NCBI RefSeq assembly: GCF_019352175.1
Contig: NZ_JACBYI010000041.1
Location: 1 to 64,000, forward strand
DNA from: Paenibacillus sp. S150
GTDB lineage: Bacteria; Bacillota; Bacilli; Paenibacillales; Paenibacillaceae
DNA length: 64,000 nucleotides
Direction: 5' to 3'
The notes beneath the pieces are model-generated. The model searched no databases, was not told the origin of the DNA, and saw nothing but the letters and a program-made list of their open reading frames with translations. Position 1 is the first letter of the stretch; every line of letters starts with the position of its first letter. Of this stretch, positions 17,225 to 26,109 are shown one piece after another. The position numbers and the translations under genes were made by a program.

Positions 17225-17253
17225 TTGCTCTTTCAGGGCTGGCTATACATAAT
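17225..17253 (+). promoter_or_regulatory. Promoter of the araC remnant
   Basis: TTGCTC (17225-17230) and CATAAT (17248-17253) are 17 nt apart, 23 nt before the ATG of the araC remnant, which also retains a strong AAAGGAGGGG ribosome site. Confidence 0.5.
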
Positions 17254-17275
17254 AAAGTAGAAAGGAGGGGCAACA

Positions 17276-17570
17276 ATGAACAATTCCCGGTTTGGCTTGT
17301 GTGAACTGAGAACTTATACGTCAGCAGCCGAAACCCATATGCATGGATATGGCCACGGCCTGGTTCAAAAAAATAACCGGCGTCACCCCCTCCGCGTATA
17401 TTCTTGAGCTGCGAATGAAGGCTGCGAAGCTGCTGCTGCGCGGTACCAGCCGTCCCATATCCTCCATCAGCGAGGAAGTCGGCTACGAATACGCGGCTTC
17501 CTTCAGCAGGCTTTTCACCCGTTATGAGGGGATGTCTCCACAAAGCTACCGTAAGCTCGCCCAGCGCTGA
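17276..17570 (+). pseudogene. AraC-family regulator with its middle deleted
   Basis: From the ATG at 17276, preceded by AAAGGAGGGG, about 25 residues resemble the start of an AraC-type sensor domain (ETHMHGYGH). The frame then fails, and from 17343 another frame encodes the end of an AraC DNA-binding domain (FKKITGVTPSAYILELRMKA, SSISEEVGYEYAASFSRLFT). About 200 residues between the two are gone and the joint shifts the frame. The downstream eamA gene was probably its target. I infer an internal deletion. Confidence 0.8.
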
Positions 17571-17700
17571 TAAGCTTATATTTGAACAAGCAGCATCTTT
17601 ATGTAGAACAATTGCCTGCCCGTTCTTCCCTGTATAATTGCACACAGGACGCAGACACTGCCTCCTGAAACCTGAAAATATGGAGTGGAGGTTCTATGCT

Positions 17701-18552
17701 GTGAAACGCAACTTGGCCATTCCCGCTGTTCTGCTGGCAGCACTGTTCTGGGGAACGACGGGAACCTCGCAATCCTTCGCCCCGGAGGGCGCATCGCCGC
17801 TGGCTTTCGGAGCTGTCCGTCTGGCCATTGGAGGATTATTCCTCTTAAGCTTCAGCGCAGCCACGGGCAGGCTTAAGCTTAAGGGCCTGCCGCTTCCCGC
17901 TTTACTGGTCTCTTCTGCTGGAATGGCTCTGTACCAGCCGCTGTTCTTCTCCGGAGTAACCCAAAGCGGAATTGCCGCCGGCACCGTGGCGGCACTCGGA
18001 AGCGCTCCGGTGATAGCCGGACTGCTGGAGTGGCTGCTCACTGCCCGCAAACCGGCGGTCAAATGGTGGATCGCTACGGCAGGGGCGGCCGGCGGCTGCC
18101 TGCTGTTGTTCGCGGACAAGCCTTCCCGGGGGTTTCAGCCGGCGGGGCTTCTGCTATCCGTGGGAGCTGGCGCCGCCTTTGCAGTATACGCGCTGTTCAG
18201 CAAGAAGCTGCTGGAGCGGCACTCACCGGAAACCGCCGCCGCTGCCGTCTTCTCGCTCAGCGCACTGTGGCTGTCTCCCCTGCTGCTGTTCACAGACCTC
18301 TCCTGGCTGATCACCGTCCGGGGAACTGCAGTCAGCCTGTACATCGGCATTGCCGCCACGGGCGTAGCCTATCTGCTCTTCAACTACGGGTTATCCAGAC
18401 TGCAAGCCTCAACTACGGTAACCTTCTCACTGGCTGAGCCGCTGGCCGCCGCAGTCTTGGGCATTCTCGCCTTAGGTGAGCCTATCAGCGGATGGGGAAT
18501 CGCCGGCCTCCTCCTGATGCTGGGAGCACTGCTTCTGCTCGCCGGCAAATGA
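17701..18552 (+). CDS. EamA-family (DMT) transporter
   Basis: A 283-residue membrane protein with about ten hydrophobic helices in two repeated halves of the drug/metabolite transporter fold, LFWGTTGTSQ early and the paired ALGEPISGWGIAGLLLMLGA near the end. The substrate cannot be told. The GTG at 17701 has GGAGG nine bases upstream; the open frame extends further back without a ribosome site. It stands on the plus strand against its neighbours, together with a broken araC gene, which suggests a transferred pair. Confidence 0.9.
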   Translation: MKRNLAIPAVLLAALFWGTTGTSQSFAPEGASPLAFGAVRLAIGGLFLLSFSAATGRLKLKGLPLPALLVSSAGMALYQPLFFSGVTQSGIAAGTVAALGSAPVIAGLLEWLLTARKPAVKWWIATAGAAGGCLLLFADKPSRGFQPAGLLLSVGAGAAFAVYALFSKKLLERHSPETAAAAVFSLSALWLSPLLLFTDLSWLITVRGTAVSLYIGIAATGVAYLLFNYGLSRLQASTTVTFSLAEPLAAAVLGILALGEPISGWGIAGLLLMLGALLLLAGK

Positions 18553-18625
18553 AGAGCAAGCCGGTCGCTCCAACTTTATATATACTTATCTGCAGCAAAA
18601 GAAATCCATAAATTCCCAAACCATA

Positions 18626-18661
18626 AAAACCCCGCCGCAGATTAGTCTGCAGGCGGGGTTT
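18626..18661. terminator. Bidirectional terminator between eamA and minD
   Basis: AACCCCGCCGCAGA and TCTGCAGGCGGGGTT form a long stem with a TTAG loop; T-rich tracts follow on both strands. It serves both the plus-strand eamA and the minus-strand minD operon. Confidence 0.92.
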
Positions 18662-18700
18662 TGCTGATTCTTGCTATGCATGCCGGTCGCTCAAGTCTGC

Positions 18701-19495
18701 TCAACCCATACCGAAGAACTTCTTCAATTTCTTGAAGGCACCCGGCTTCCGCTCAAGCTGCATCAGCGGCACGGCATCCCCCAGAATACGCCGGGCGATA
18801 TTCCGGTAAGCGATAGCCGCTGCCGAATCGGGATTCATGACAGTCGGCTCTCCGCTGTTCGCTGCCTTGATGACCAGTTCGTCATCGGGAACAATTCCAA
18901 TCAAATCAATATTGAGCACCTGCAGGATATCCTCAATATCGAGCATATCCCCTGATTTCACAAGCCCCGGCCGAATCCGGTTAACCACAAGCTTCGGCGA
19001 CTCTACATGCGACTGCTCCAACAGGCCGATAATCCGGTCCGCATCCCGCACGGCCGCATGCTCCGGCGTCGTCACGACAATCGCCTTGTCTGCTCCGGCA
19101 ATGGCATTGCGGAAGCCATGCTCAATTCCGGCCGGACAATCGATCAGGATGTATTCGTATTCCTTCTTCAGTTCAAGAATAATATCCTTCACCTGCTCCG
19201 GCGTAACAGATGTTTTGTCTTTGGTCTGGGCTGCGGGCAGCATATACAGCTCATCAAAGCGCTTGTCCTTGACCAGCGCCTGATTCAGGCGGCAGCGTCC
19301 TTCCGCCACATCAACCAGATCGTAAATAATGCGGTTCTCCAGCCCCATGACCACATCCAGATTCCGCAGTCCGATGTCGGTATCGACCAGACATACTTTT
19401 TTGCCCTGCAATGCAAGTGCGGTGCCAATATTGGCCGTTGTGGTTGTTTTGCCAACTCCGCCTTTGCCCGAGGTTACGACAATCGCTTCTCCCAT
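18701..19495 (-). CDS. minD: Septum site-determining ATPase MinD
   Basis: A 264-residue ParA-type ATPase that holds MinC at the membrane to block polar division. The deviant Walker A motif SGKGGVGKTTTTANIGTAL is at residues 9-27, with DTDIGLRNLD and DCPAGIEHG. The C-terminus KKLKKFFGMG is the amphipathic membrane-targeting helix. minC lies 5 nt upstream. Confidence 0.97.
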   Translation of the reverse strand: MGEAIVVTSGKGGVGKTTTTANIGTALALQGKKVCLVDTDIGLRNLDVVMGLENRIIYDLVDVAEGRCRLNQALVKDKRFDELYMLPAAQTKDKTSVTPEQVKDIILELKKEYEYILIDCPAGIEHGFRNAIAGADKAIVVTTPEHAAVRDADRIIGLLEQSHVESPKLVVNRIRPGLVKSGDMLDIEDILQVLNIDLIGIVPDDELVIKAANSGEPTVMNPDSAAAIAYRNIARRILGDAVPLMQLERKPGAFKKLKKFFGMG

Positions 19496-19500
19496 GGAGG

Positions 19501-20160
19501 CTACACCCCTTTAAACACATTTAAACCCTGACGTAATTTGACTATATTATGAATTTTGTCGATCTGCATAGCGCCGCTCGATAAATAGGCAAATTCCATG
19601 CTGCTCTCCCGGGTTCCCCATTCATCCGGCGGACGGCTGATGACATCGGCGATCCGCAGCTGTGTGGGCGCCAGCAGGGACGCGGCGATAATTGCCTCCT
19701 GATTGCCGTCTACCCCGGCATGAGCCATTCCGCGGAGCGCCCCAAGAATATAGATATCACCCGTACAGGTAATTGACCCGCCGGGATTCACATCGCCCAA
19801 AAACAGCAGATTCCCCTCATGGTGCAGCACCTGGCCGGAACGGATCATGCCGCTGATCAGAAACAGAGCATCACTGTCCTTGTCCCCGGGTTCTTCCAGG
19901 GCTTCAACGGAACGGATCAGCAGATTGCCCTGGCTCTTCAGGATATCCAGCACAGCTTCCTTATCTTCCTCGGTCACGGGACGGTTGCCCAGCTTAATGT
20001 CCACATGCACAATCGGACCAGTCAAAATATTCTGATGGCTGTGCTCCAGCTTGTAGCGAAGCTCGCTTAAGAGATCTTCAAAGGGGCACTTGTCGTCTAG
20101 CAGGAATACCAGGCCATCCTTGATGCCCTTGATCCTTACATGCTTGGATTGTACTGTCAT
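19501..20160 (-). CDS. minC: Septum site-determining protein MinC
   Basis: A 219-residue division inhibitor that prevents FtsZ assembly. The N-terminal domain is near residues 1-95 and the C-terminal beta-helix near 110-210 (SGQVLHHEGNLLFLGDVNPGG, GALRGMAHAG). The ATG at 20160 (MTVQSKHVRIKGIKDG) is taken because the family begins there and the upstream part of the frame has no family match. Confidence 0.95.
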   Translation of the reverse strand: MTVQSKHVRIKGIKDGLVFLLDDKCPFEDLLSELRYKLEHSHQNILTGPIVHVDIKLGNRPVTEEDKEAVLDILKSQGNLLIRSVEALEEPGDKDSDALFLISGMIRSGQVLHHEGNLLFLGDVNPGGSITCTGDIYILGALRGMAHAGVDGNQEAIIAASLLAPTQLRIADVISRPPDEWGTRESSMEFAYLSSGAMQIDKIHNIVKLRQGLNVFKGV

Positions 20161-20242
20161 ATGCCTAGTCCCCCCATTCTCATTCATTCGTGCCGGGCCG
20201 GGCAAATTCCTTCTTTACCATGTAAGAAAATGCGGTCCGGCT

Positions 20243-20773
20243 TCAGTCGGCTTCTTCCTTGCGTGTCTCTATCTTCAGCAATTCAAGCTGTTTCCGCAGA
20301 GGGATATAGAGAAGCAGAGCGATAGCAAAATGAAATAACATGGTCGGCAGCATATGATGCAGCAGTGCCCAATTATAAGGAACCTGGCTTAAATTAAATA
20401 CACTGTAAATGGCAAAAAGCACACTGTCCTCAAGCAGGCTGCCCAGCAGCACTACCGTCATCATCAGCGGGAGCGGTGCACGCGGCAACTGGAACAGCAG
20501 GCCTATCAAATAAGCGGAGACCCCCATCGCGAAGGAATGGGCGCCGAGAATCCGTCCATAAAAAACCACATCATGCAGCATCCCGAAGGATAGGCCCAGT
20601 ATAAGTGCCGTATGACGGTGATGGTAGACAGTCACAAATAAAATCACGACAAACACCAGATTGGGAATAATCCGCATTTGCCAGGCATCCGGAAGCAGCC
20701 ACGGCATGACCGTTCCTTCCAGCAGAAACAAAAGTATTAACAATAAAATAAGGACGGATCTGCGCATCTTCAC
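20243..20773 (-). CDS. mreD: Rod shape-determining protein MreD
   Basis: A 176-residue integral membrane protein with about five helices (LILLLILLFLLEGTVMPWLL first) and the conserved GMLHDVVFYGRILGAHSF loop. It acts in the elongasome with MreB and MreC. Its GTG start overlaps the mreC stop by one base. Confidence 0.92.
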   Translation of the reverse strand: MKMRRSVLILLLILLFLLEGTVMPWLLPDAWQMRIIPNLVFVVILFVTVYHHRHTALILGLSFGMLHDVVFYGRILGAHSFAMGVSAYLIGLLFQLPRAPLPLMMTVVLLGSLLEDSVLFAIYSVFNLSQVPYNWALLHHMLPTMLFHFAIALLLYIPLRKQLELLKIETRKEEAD

Positions 20774-21651
20774 TATTCAGCACGCTCCTGCGTAAAGACA
20801 ACGATAAGTTCCTTCCAATCCTGAAATTCTGCACTCGGCTTGACTGTGGCCGTTGAGGTCAATCCGTATTCCCCTACATCAACACTCTCAACCGTCCCAA
20901 TTGTCATTCCCCGCGGGTATACCCCTCCAATGCCTGAGGATATAATGGTATCCCCTTCAGCTACCGGATTTCCTACCGGAATTTTGTTCATCTTCAGCAT
21001 GCCGGTTTGCTGGTCGTAGGTTTCAACCATCCCAAAGGTCTCGCCTTCCTTGTTGAAGACAGTTGCTGCAATCGGCGGCTGGGAATTGGGATCATTGATA
21101 TCCATCATCGTCATCAGCTTCACAGTGGAAGTGAAATTGCTAACCTCGCTGACAACCCCCACCAGGCCCTCAACGGAAATGACAGACATGTTCGGCTTCA
21201 CTCCGTCTTTGGAGCCTAGATTAATGACAAGGGTGCTGTTGCTTGGTTCTGTGGACAGACTAAGCACCTGCGCAATATGATATTCATATTGATAAATCTG
21301 CTTCTGCGCCTCGGTGAAATCATTGAGCTTCTGCAGCCGCACGTTCTCGGCCTTGATGAAATTATACTGGGCCTTGTCGCGGGCATACTGGGCGGCCAGG
21401 ATTTTGAGCCGCTGGTTCTCCTTGGCAAGATTATGCAAATTCCCGATATCTTCGAACAAGCCCGCTACATATCCAGCGGGCTTGTAGAACAGATTCTGCA
21501 CGAAACCGGTCGTGTCTCTAAGGAAATTCTCCGGCCAGGACAAGGATTTCCTTGGCCCCAGACTGAAACCCATGACAACGATAAACATCACCAGTGCAAT
21601 TAATAATATGAACAGACGTTTATTGTTAAACAGCTTAAACAGTTTCAACAC
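20773..21651 (-). CDS. mreC: Rod shape-determining protein MreC
   Basis: A 292-residue bitopic protein: a membrane segment near residues 12-32 (LFILLIALVMFIVVMGFSLG), a coiled coil near 65-115, and the beta-barrel domain with NLGSKDGVKPNMSVIS and GIGGVYPRGMTIGTV. It links the peptidoglycan machinery to MreB. The first codon may be GTG 21651 or the TTG next to it. Confidence 0.95.
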   Translation of the reverse strand: MLKLFKLFNNKRLFILLIALVMFIVVMGFSLGPRKSLSWPENFLRDTTGFVQNLFYKPAGYVAGLFEDIGNLHNLAKENQRLKILAAQYARDKAQYNFIKAENVRLQKLNDFTEAQKQIYQYEYHIAQVLSLSTEPSNSTLVINLGSKDGVKPNMSVISVEGLVGVVSEVSNFTSTVKLMTMMDINDPNSQPPIAATVFNKEGETFGMVETYDQQTGMLKMNKIPVGNPVAEGDTIISSGIGGVYPRGMTIGTVESVDVGEYGLTSTATVKPSAEFQDWKELIVVFTQERAE

Positions 21652-21709
21652 CCTCTAACAAACGTATTTCTCCCACATCAGGGGTTGACGTTCACAAGCT
21701 AATCCGGTT

Positions 21710-22744
21710 CTAGCGCTTGGAGCGGAGGCCGGAGCCGCTGCGGCTCTTGAAGAGATGAATATTCTCCAGGGCTTTGCCTGTTCCAATGACTACACAATCC
21801 AGGGGATTCTCAGCGACAATGACCGGCATCCCGGTCTCACGGGCCAGCAGCTTATCGAGGTTGCGCAGAAGCGCACCGCCGCCGGTGAGAACAATTCCCC
21901 GGTCCATAATATCGGCGGCAAGCTCGGGAGGGCATTTCTCCAGCGTTACTTTTACCGCTTCCACAATGGCATTCACGGTATCCGACAACGCCTCGCATAT
22001 CTCATCGGAGGTAATGGTCAGCGTCTTCGGAAGACCGGTCACGAGATCGCGTCCGCGGATTTCCATGGTTTCCGTCTGTTCCAGCGGCAGGGCAGAGCCC
22101 ACATCCATCTTGAGCTGCTCCGAGGTGCGCTCCCCGATCATAAGATTGTACTGGCGCTTGATATATTGAATGATGGACTCATCCGCTTCATCTCCGGCAA
22201 CCCGCACCGACCGGCTGGTTACGATCCCGCCAAGGGAAATGACAGCCACCTCGGTAGTGCCTCCGCCGATATCAACAACCATGCTGCCTGTCGGCTCCCA
22301 TACCGGCAGGTCCGCACCGATGGCAGCAGCAAAAGGCTCCTCGATAATGTAAGCCTCGCGCGCGCCTGCCTGCTTGGTGGCGTCTTCAACGGCACGTTGC
22401 TCCACAGCGGTAATTCCGGACGGTACACACACCATTACATTCGGATGGCGCTGGAACACTGAGCGCTGCTTCTGCGCCTGGCGGATAAAATATTTAATCA
22501 TGGTTGCCGTGGTATCGAAATCGGCAATGACTCCGTCCTTCATTGGACGAATGGCACGGATGTTCCCCGGCGTGCGGCCAATCATTTTTTTGGCGGATTC
22601 GCCTACGGCTTCGATTGTCTTGGTATCTGTATTAATAGCCACAACGGAGGGCTCTCTTACAACGATTCCCTTGCCCCGTACATAGACGAGCGTATTCGCT
22701 GTCCCCAGGTCAATTCCCAAATCTTTCGTAAAACCACCTAACAT
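21710..22744 (-). CDS. mreB: Actin-like rod shape protein MreB
   Basis: A 344-residue actin homologue that guides cylindrical wall growth. DLGTANTLVYVRGKGIV is the first phosphate-binding motif; VVDIGGGTTEVAVISLGGIV and LTGGGALLRNLDKLL are the second and the adenosine motif. AAGGAG precedes the ATG. Directly upstream of mreC, as usual. Confidence 0.98.
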   Translation of the reverse strand: MLGGFTKDLGIDLGTANTLVYVRGKGIVVREPSVVAINTDTKTIEAVGESAKKMIGRTPGNIRAIRPMKDGVIADFDTTATMIKYFIRQAQKQRSVFQRHPNVMVCVPSGITAVEQRAVEDATKQAGAREAYIIEEPFAAAIGADLPVWEPTGSMVVDIGGGTTEVAVISLGGIVTSRSVRVAGDEADESIIQYIKRQYNLMIGERTSEQLKMDVGSALPLEQTETMEIRGRDLVTGLPKTLTITSDEICEALSDTVNAIVEAVKVTLEKCPPELAADIMDRGIVLTGGGALLRNLDKLLARETGMPVIVAENPLDCVVIGTGKALENIHLFKSRSGSGLRSKR

Positions 22745-22784
22745 GCTTGTATTCTCCTTTTCCTTGTATATCTGGCCAATGATA

Positions 22785-23474
22785 CTACATAAACCCTTTT
22801 TCTTTTAAACTCACAAAACCGCTGTCTCCAATGATCAGGTGATCCAGCACATCGATTCCGACAATCTCCCCGGCCTGAAGCAGTCTTGAGGTTAAGGAGA
22901 TGTCTTCCGGACTGGGCGTAGGATCTCCGCTCGGATGATTATGTGCGCATATGATAGCTGCGCTGCTGCATTTCATAGCTGCCCTGAACACCTCGCGGGG
23001 ATGCACGATGGAGGCGTTGAGGCTGCCCATGGATAATGTCTCCTGCGCAATAACATGATTCTTCGTATTCAGAAAGAGGCAGACAAAATGCTCCTTCTGC
23101 AAGTAACGCAGCTGCTCGGTCAATATTTCCGCCGCGTCCTGTGGAGAGCGGATGATGACCGGCTCGGTCAGCCGGGAATTCGCCATCCGTCTTCCCAGCT
23201 CTATGCCAGCTTTGAGTTGCACGGCCTTGGCAGGGCCGATGCCTTTGATATTCGTCAGTTCTTCAATGCTCAGGTCCGCCAGCCCGCGAAGACTGCCTGC
23301 CTGTCCCAGCATCCGCTGGGCAATATGAATAGCCGATTCCGCCCGCGTACCTGTACGCAGCAGAATGGCCAGCAGCTCCGCCTGGCTTAGTGACTCCGCC
23401 CCATAATGCATCATGCGCTCTCGTGGTCGTTCTTCATGGGGGAGGTCCCGCAGCATAAATGATTGCGACTCCAT
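22785..23474 (-). CDS. radC: RadC family JAB-domain protein
   Basis: A 229-residue protein with a helix-hairpin-helix region (about 40-85, IEELTNIKGIGPAKAVQLKA) and a JAMM metal site, HNHPSGDPTPSPEDISLT. Despite the name, a role in repair is doubtful; members without the HhH are tied to mobile elements, but this long form is the chromosomal one beside mreB and maf. Confidence 0.95.
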   Translation of the reverse strand: MESQSFMLRDLPHEERPRERMMHYGAESLSQAELLAILLRTGTRAESAIHIAQRMLGQAGSLRGLADLSIEELTNIKGIGPAKAVQLKAGIELGRRMANSRLTEPVIIRSPQDAAEILTEQLRYLQKEHFVCLFLNTKNHVIAQETLSMGSLNASIVHPREVFRAAMKCSSAAIICAHNHPSGDPTPSPEDISLTSRLLQAGEIVGIDVLDHLIIGDSGFVSLKEKGFM

Positions 23475-23489
23475 CCCTATCCCTCTTTC

Positions 23490-24104
23490 CTAGTGCGATC
23501 CGTGACGTCCCAGCACAGAGACGCCAAAATCCGACAGCATCTTCCCAAGCAGCGACAACGGCAATCCGACCACATTGAAATAACAGCCTTCAATCCGTTC
23601 CACCAAAGTCGCACCCAGCCCTTGAATCGCATAGGAGCCGGCCTTGTCGGCAGGCTCTCCGGTCGCTATGTAGGCGGAAATTTCGTCGCTGCCCATCGCT
23701 CTCAAGGCTACAGAGGTTACCCGGTGCTCTACCAGGGTCTTGCCTTCGGGCAACCCTATGCAAGCTACGCCGGTATATACCTGATGCGTCCGGCCTTGCA
23801 GCAATTGCAGCATAGCTCTGCTGTCATCCGGGTCTGCAGGCTTGCCGAGCACCTTGCCGTCCAGCACCACGATCGTGTCGCTGCCAACAATAACGGCGGC
23901 ACGGCCTCCTGCGGCAGACAGCACGGCCTCCGCTTTGCGGAGCGCCAGGCTGCGCACAATATCGTCCGGCGCCAAGCCCGGCGGTGTGGTCTCGTCAGCA
24001 TCGCTTGAGATAACCTCAAAGGGCAGGCCCAGCAGAGCCAGCAGCTCCCGGCGGCGCGGAGAACCCGAAGCAAGAATAATTAGTCGTGAGTTGTCATGCT
24101 CCAC
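23490..24104 (-). CDS. maf: Maf nucleotide pyrophosphatase
   Basis: A 204-residue house-cleaning pyrophosphatase acting on dTTP, UTP and modified pyrimidines; B. subtilis Maf is tied to septum formation. LASGSPRRRELL, SDTIVV and GKPADPDDSRAML are the family signatures. The GTG at 24104 with an AAGGGA box fits the family start (LIILASGSPRR); the longer frame extends into the upstream gap. Confidence 0.94.
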   Translation of the reverse strand: MEHDNSRLIILASGSPRRRELLALLGLPFEVISSDADETTPPGLAPDDIVRSLALRKAEAVLSAAGGRAAVIVGSDTIVVLDGKVLGKPADPDDSRAMLQLLQGRTHQVYTGVACIGLPEGKTLVEHRVTSVALRAMGSDEISAYIATGEPADKAGSYAIQGLGATLVERIEGCYFNVVGLPLSLLGKMLSDFGVSVLGRHGSH

Positions 24105-24139
24105 TGTACAAACGTCCCTTCTGAAGTGAGCAGCGGGTG

Positions 24140-24385
24140 CTACAGCCTCCGGTAGAGCCACAGGGCCGTAATAATACCGGCAAGACTGAGCAGGCACAAT
24201 TTCAAATGAATAGTGATGTCATAGGTTATGATGTCCAAATCGGCTTGCGGGGACCATTTGAGTACAGTCGAGGCTGTAAGAAAAGACAGAGCTTTTACAG
24301 GTTCCAGCAGTTTGGCGATCCACGCCCCGGCCAGCCAGCCCAGAATTAGAAATAACAGCAGTATTCCCACATTTTTCTTCTTCAT
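24140..24385 (-). CDS. DUF4321 small membrane protein
   Basis: An 81-residue protein with two hydrophobic segments (VGILLLFLILGWLAGAWIAK and LCLLSLAGIITALWLYRRL) and a short external loop. It matches the DUF4321 type found next to maf in Bacillales; function unknown. GAGGGA lies upstream of the ATG. Confidence 0.8.
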   Translation of the reverse strand: MKKKNVGILLLFLILGWLAGAWIAKLLEPVKALSFLTASTVLKWSPQADLDIITYDITIHLKLCLLSLAGIITALWLYRRL

Positions 24386-24594
24386 CTAAGTCTTCCCTCG
24401 CCATTTTTTGACACCCTAATTATTATACGGTGAAACGGAGTTCAACACAAACGCAAAATCCGGTCCGGAAATGATTACCACTCGCCCGGGTGAACAGGCT
24501 GCTGCAGGCCAGTCTTCGGCAGTTGCAGTTCACTAACATTACCTTAGCCCGGCAGAATAGGCAACAGATAAATATTGAATATTCCGGTCCTAAA

Positions 24595-24644
24595 AAATAA
24601 TGGCAATCCCCCGCCCGGCAGACTGCCGGAAGCGGGGGATTGCC
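24595..24644 (-). terminator. Terminator after the SPOR-domain gene
   Basis: GGCAATCCCCCGC and GCGGGGGATTGCC form a 13-bp stem with an inner CCGGCAG/GCCGG hairpin; on the minus strand ATTATTTTTTAGG follows. The rest of the 286-bp gap between this gene and the DUF4321 gene shows nothing else. Confidence 0.88.
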
Positions 24645-24671
24645 AGGCCTTATTCACATGGGCTTGAGCGT

Positions 24672-25943
24672 TCAGGACAGAGCGGACAGCAGGCTTTTCT
24701 GGCCGGTGAGGAAACTCATCATTGACTCCTGCACCTCCCACAGCAAGCCCTGGGCCTGGTTCTTGTTATACTCATTCAGTGCGGAAATTCCCTGACTCAT
24801 GAATTTCTCCAGCCCGGCGCAGAGCTTCTGCGCTTCAATCGGCAGGCCCGGCTCCAGCGCTTTGACCGCTTCGGTCCACTGCATGTGAAGATCGCTTACC
24901 GCCGTGCTGTCCACCGTCCCCGCTTGTCCGCTTAAATGGGAAGCGGACAGCCTGCTTAGCTCAGCGAGCAGCTTCCCGCTGGCATCGAAGTAACTGTTCA
25001 CGGTCTCAGCCGTCCCCGCATAGGCAGCCAGTTCCGCTGCGGGGAGCGTAACCTCTCTCACGTACAGCTCGATTCCCTGGTTCTTCAGACCGCTGCTGAG
25101 CAGCTTGGCCTGCTCGCGGTCAGGCGACATGCCGGCATACACCCGGTTGCCGTCCGCCGGATCGAGACCGGCGGCCAGTCCGGCTACCAGCAGCTCCTGC
25201 CGGGCCTGTTCCGCCCCTGCGGGAGTGCTGAACACGCCATACTGCAGGAGATAATAGGTCTGTGCGGCAACCTGCACCGGAACACGGGTCACAGCCGCAT
25301 TTCCGCCCGTTTCCGGCGGAAGGACTGCGGCCGTGTCCGTTTCACTCTGAACGGCTGCCGAATTCACGCTCGGAGGGGCGCTGTTGCCAGTGAGGCTTCC
25401 GCCGCCTATAAAGGAAAGTGCAGCATACCCCAGCAGAATGCCTGTCCCCAGAGCGCCTGCTATGGAGAGGGCCAGCTTCCACCAATAGGAGGGACGGCGG
25501 GTATGATAGGAGCCTCCATAACTGCCATAGCGCCCGGGCTCTGCTGTCCACTCCGGACCACGGCTGCGTTCCCCGTATTCCGCCTCTTCCAGAGGGGCAG
25601 GAGGATAACGCGGACTCTGCTCCCATAAATCGGGAGAACGATCCGGGCGGAAGAAAAATTGTCTTGTATCCCCGGCGGTTCCGGTTCCGTCCTCCTGCTG
25701 CCCCTGCCGGAAGTGACCGGGATAATCCCCGTCCGGTTCCTTGAAATTCTCCCTCTGCGGAATTTCCGGACCGCTGTCCGCCGGGTGTCCCTGCTGCTGC
25801 AGCAGCTCCGCTTCCCGCCGCTGCTCTCTTTCCGCGTATTCCTTTGCTGTACCCAGCCCTGCTCCCGGTCTTCTTTCGGGCGGCTCCGGGTTCTTCCGGC
25901 CGGTATCCGCATCAAACCTGAATGTCATTCTTCCGTTACTCAA
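24672..25943 (-). CDS. SPOR-domain protein at the spoIIB position
   Basis: A 423-residue protein: a long charged, Gly/Arg/Gln-rich cytoplasmic part (1-150), one membrane helix (WWKLALSIAGALGTGILLGY, about 152-172), a linker and a SPOR domain (about 215-300, YYLLQYGVFSTPAGAEQAR). SPOR domains bind denuded septal peptidoglycan. In B. subtilis SpoIIB occupies the same place between folC and maf and promotes engulfment, so this is the likely counterpart, though the sequence outside SPOR does not prove it. A TTG start is chosen for the GAGGTG site upstream. Confidence 0.7.
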   Translation of the reverse strand: MSNGRMTFRFDADTGRKNPEPPERRPGAGLGTAKEYAEREQRREAELLQQQGHPADSGPEIPQRENFKEPDGDYPGHFRQGQQEDGTGTAGDTRQFFFRPDRSPDLWEQSPRYPPAPLEEAEYGERSRGPEWTAEPGRYGSYGGSYHTRRPSYWWKLALSIAGALGTGILLGYAALSFIGGGSLTGNSAPPSVNSAAVQSETDTAAVLPPETGGNAAVTRVPVQVAAQTYYLLQYGVFSTPAGAEQARQELLVAGLAAGLDPADGNRVYAGMSPDREQAKLLSSGLKNQGIELYVREVTLPAAELAAYAGTAETVNSYFDASGKLLAELSRLSASHLSGQAGTVDSTAVSDLHMQWTEAVKALEPGLPIEAQKLCAGLEKFMSQGISALNEYNKNQAQGLLWEVQESMMSFLTGQKSLLSALS

Positions 25944-26109
25944 CGCTCACACCTCACTATCGTCTATTCTATAAGGAATATATGATAGATGAGAGAAAGA
26001 TATGCTATTTTTGATGTGGCGGCTCCCCATCCGCAAAGGCAGGGGCTTTCTCGGATCACCCAGCCTTGCAGCCCACACAGGTACAACGGTGAATATGAAC
26101 TGTAATGCC

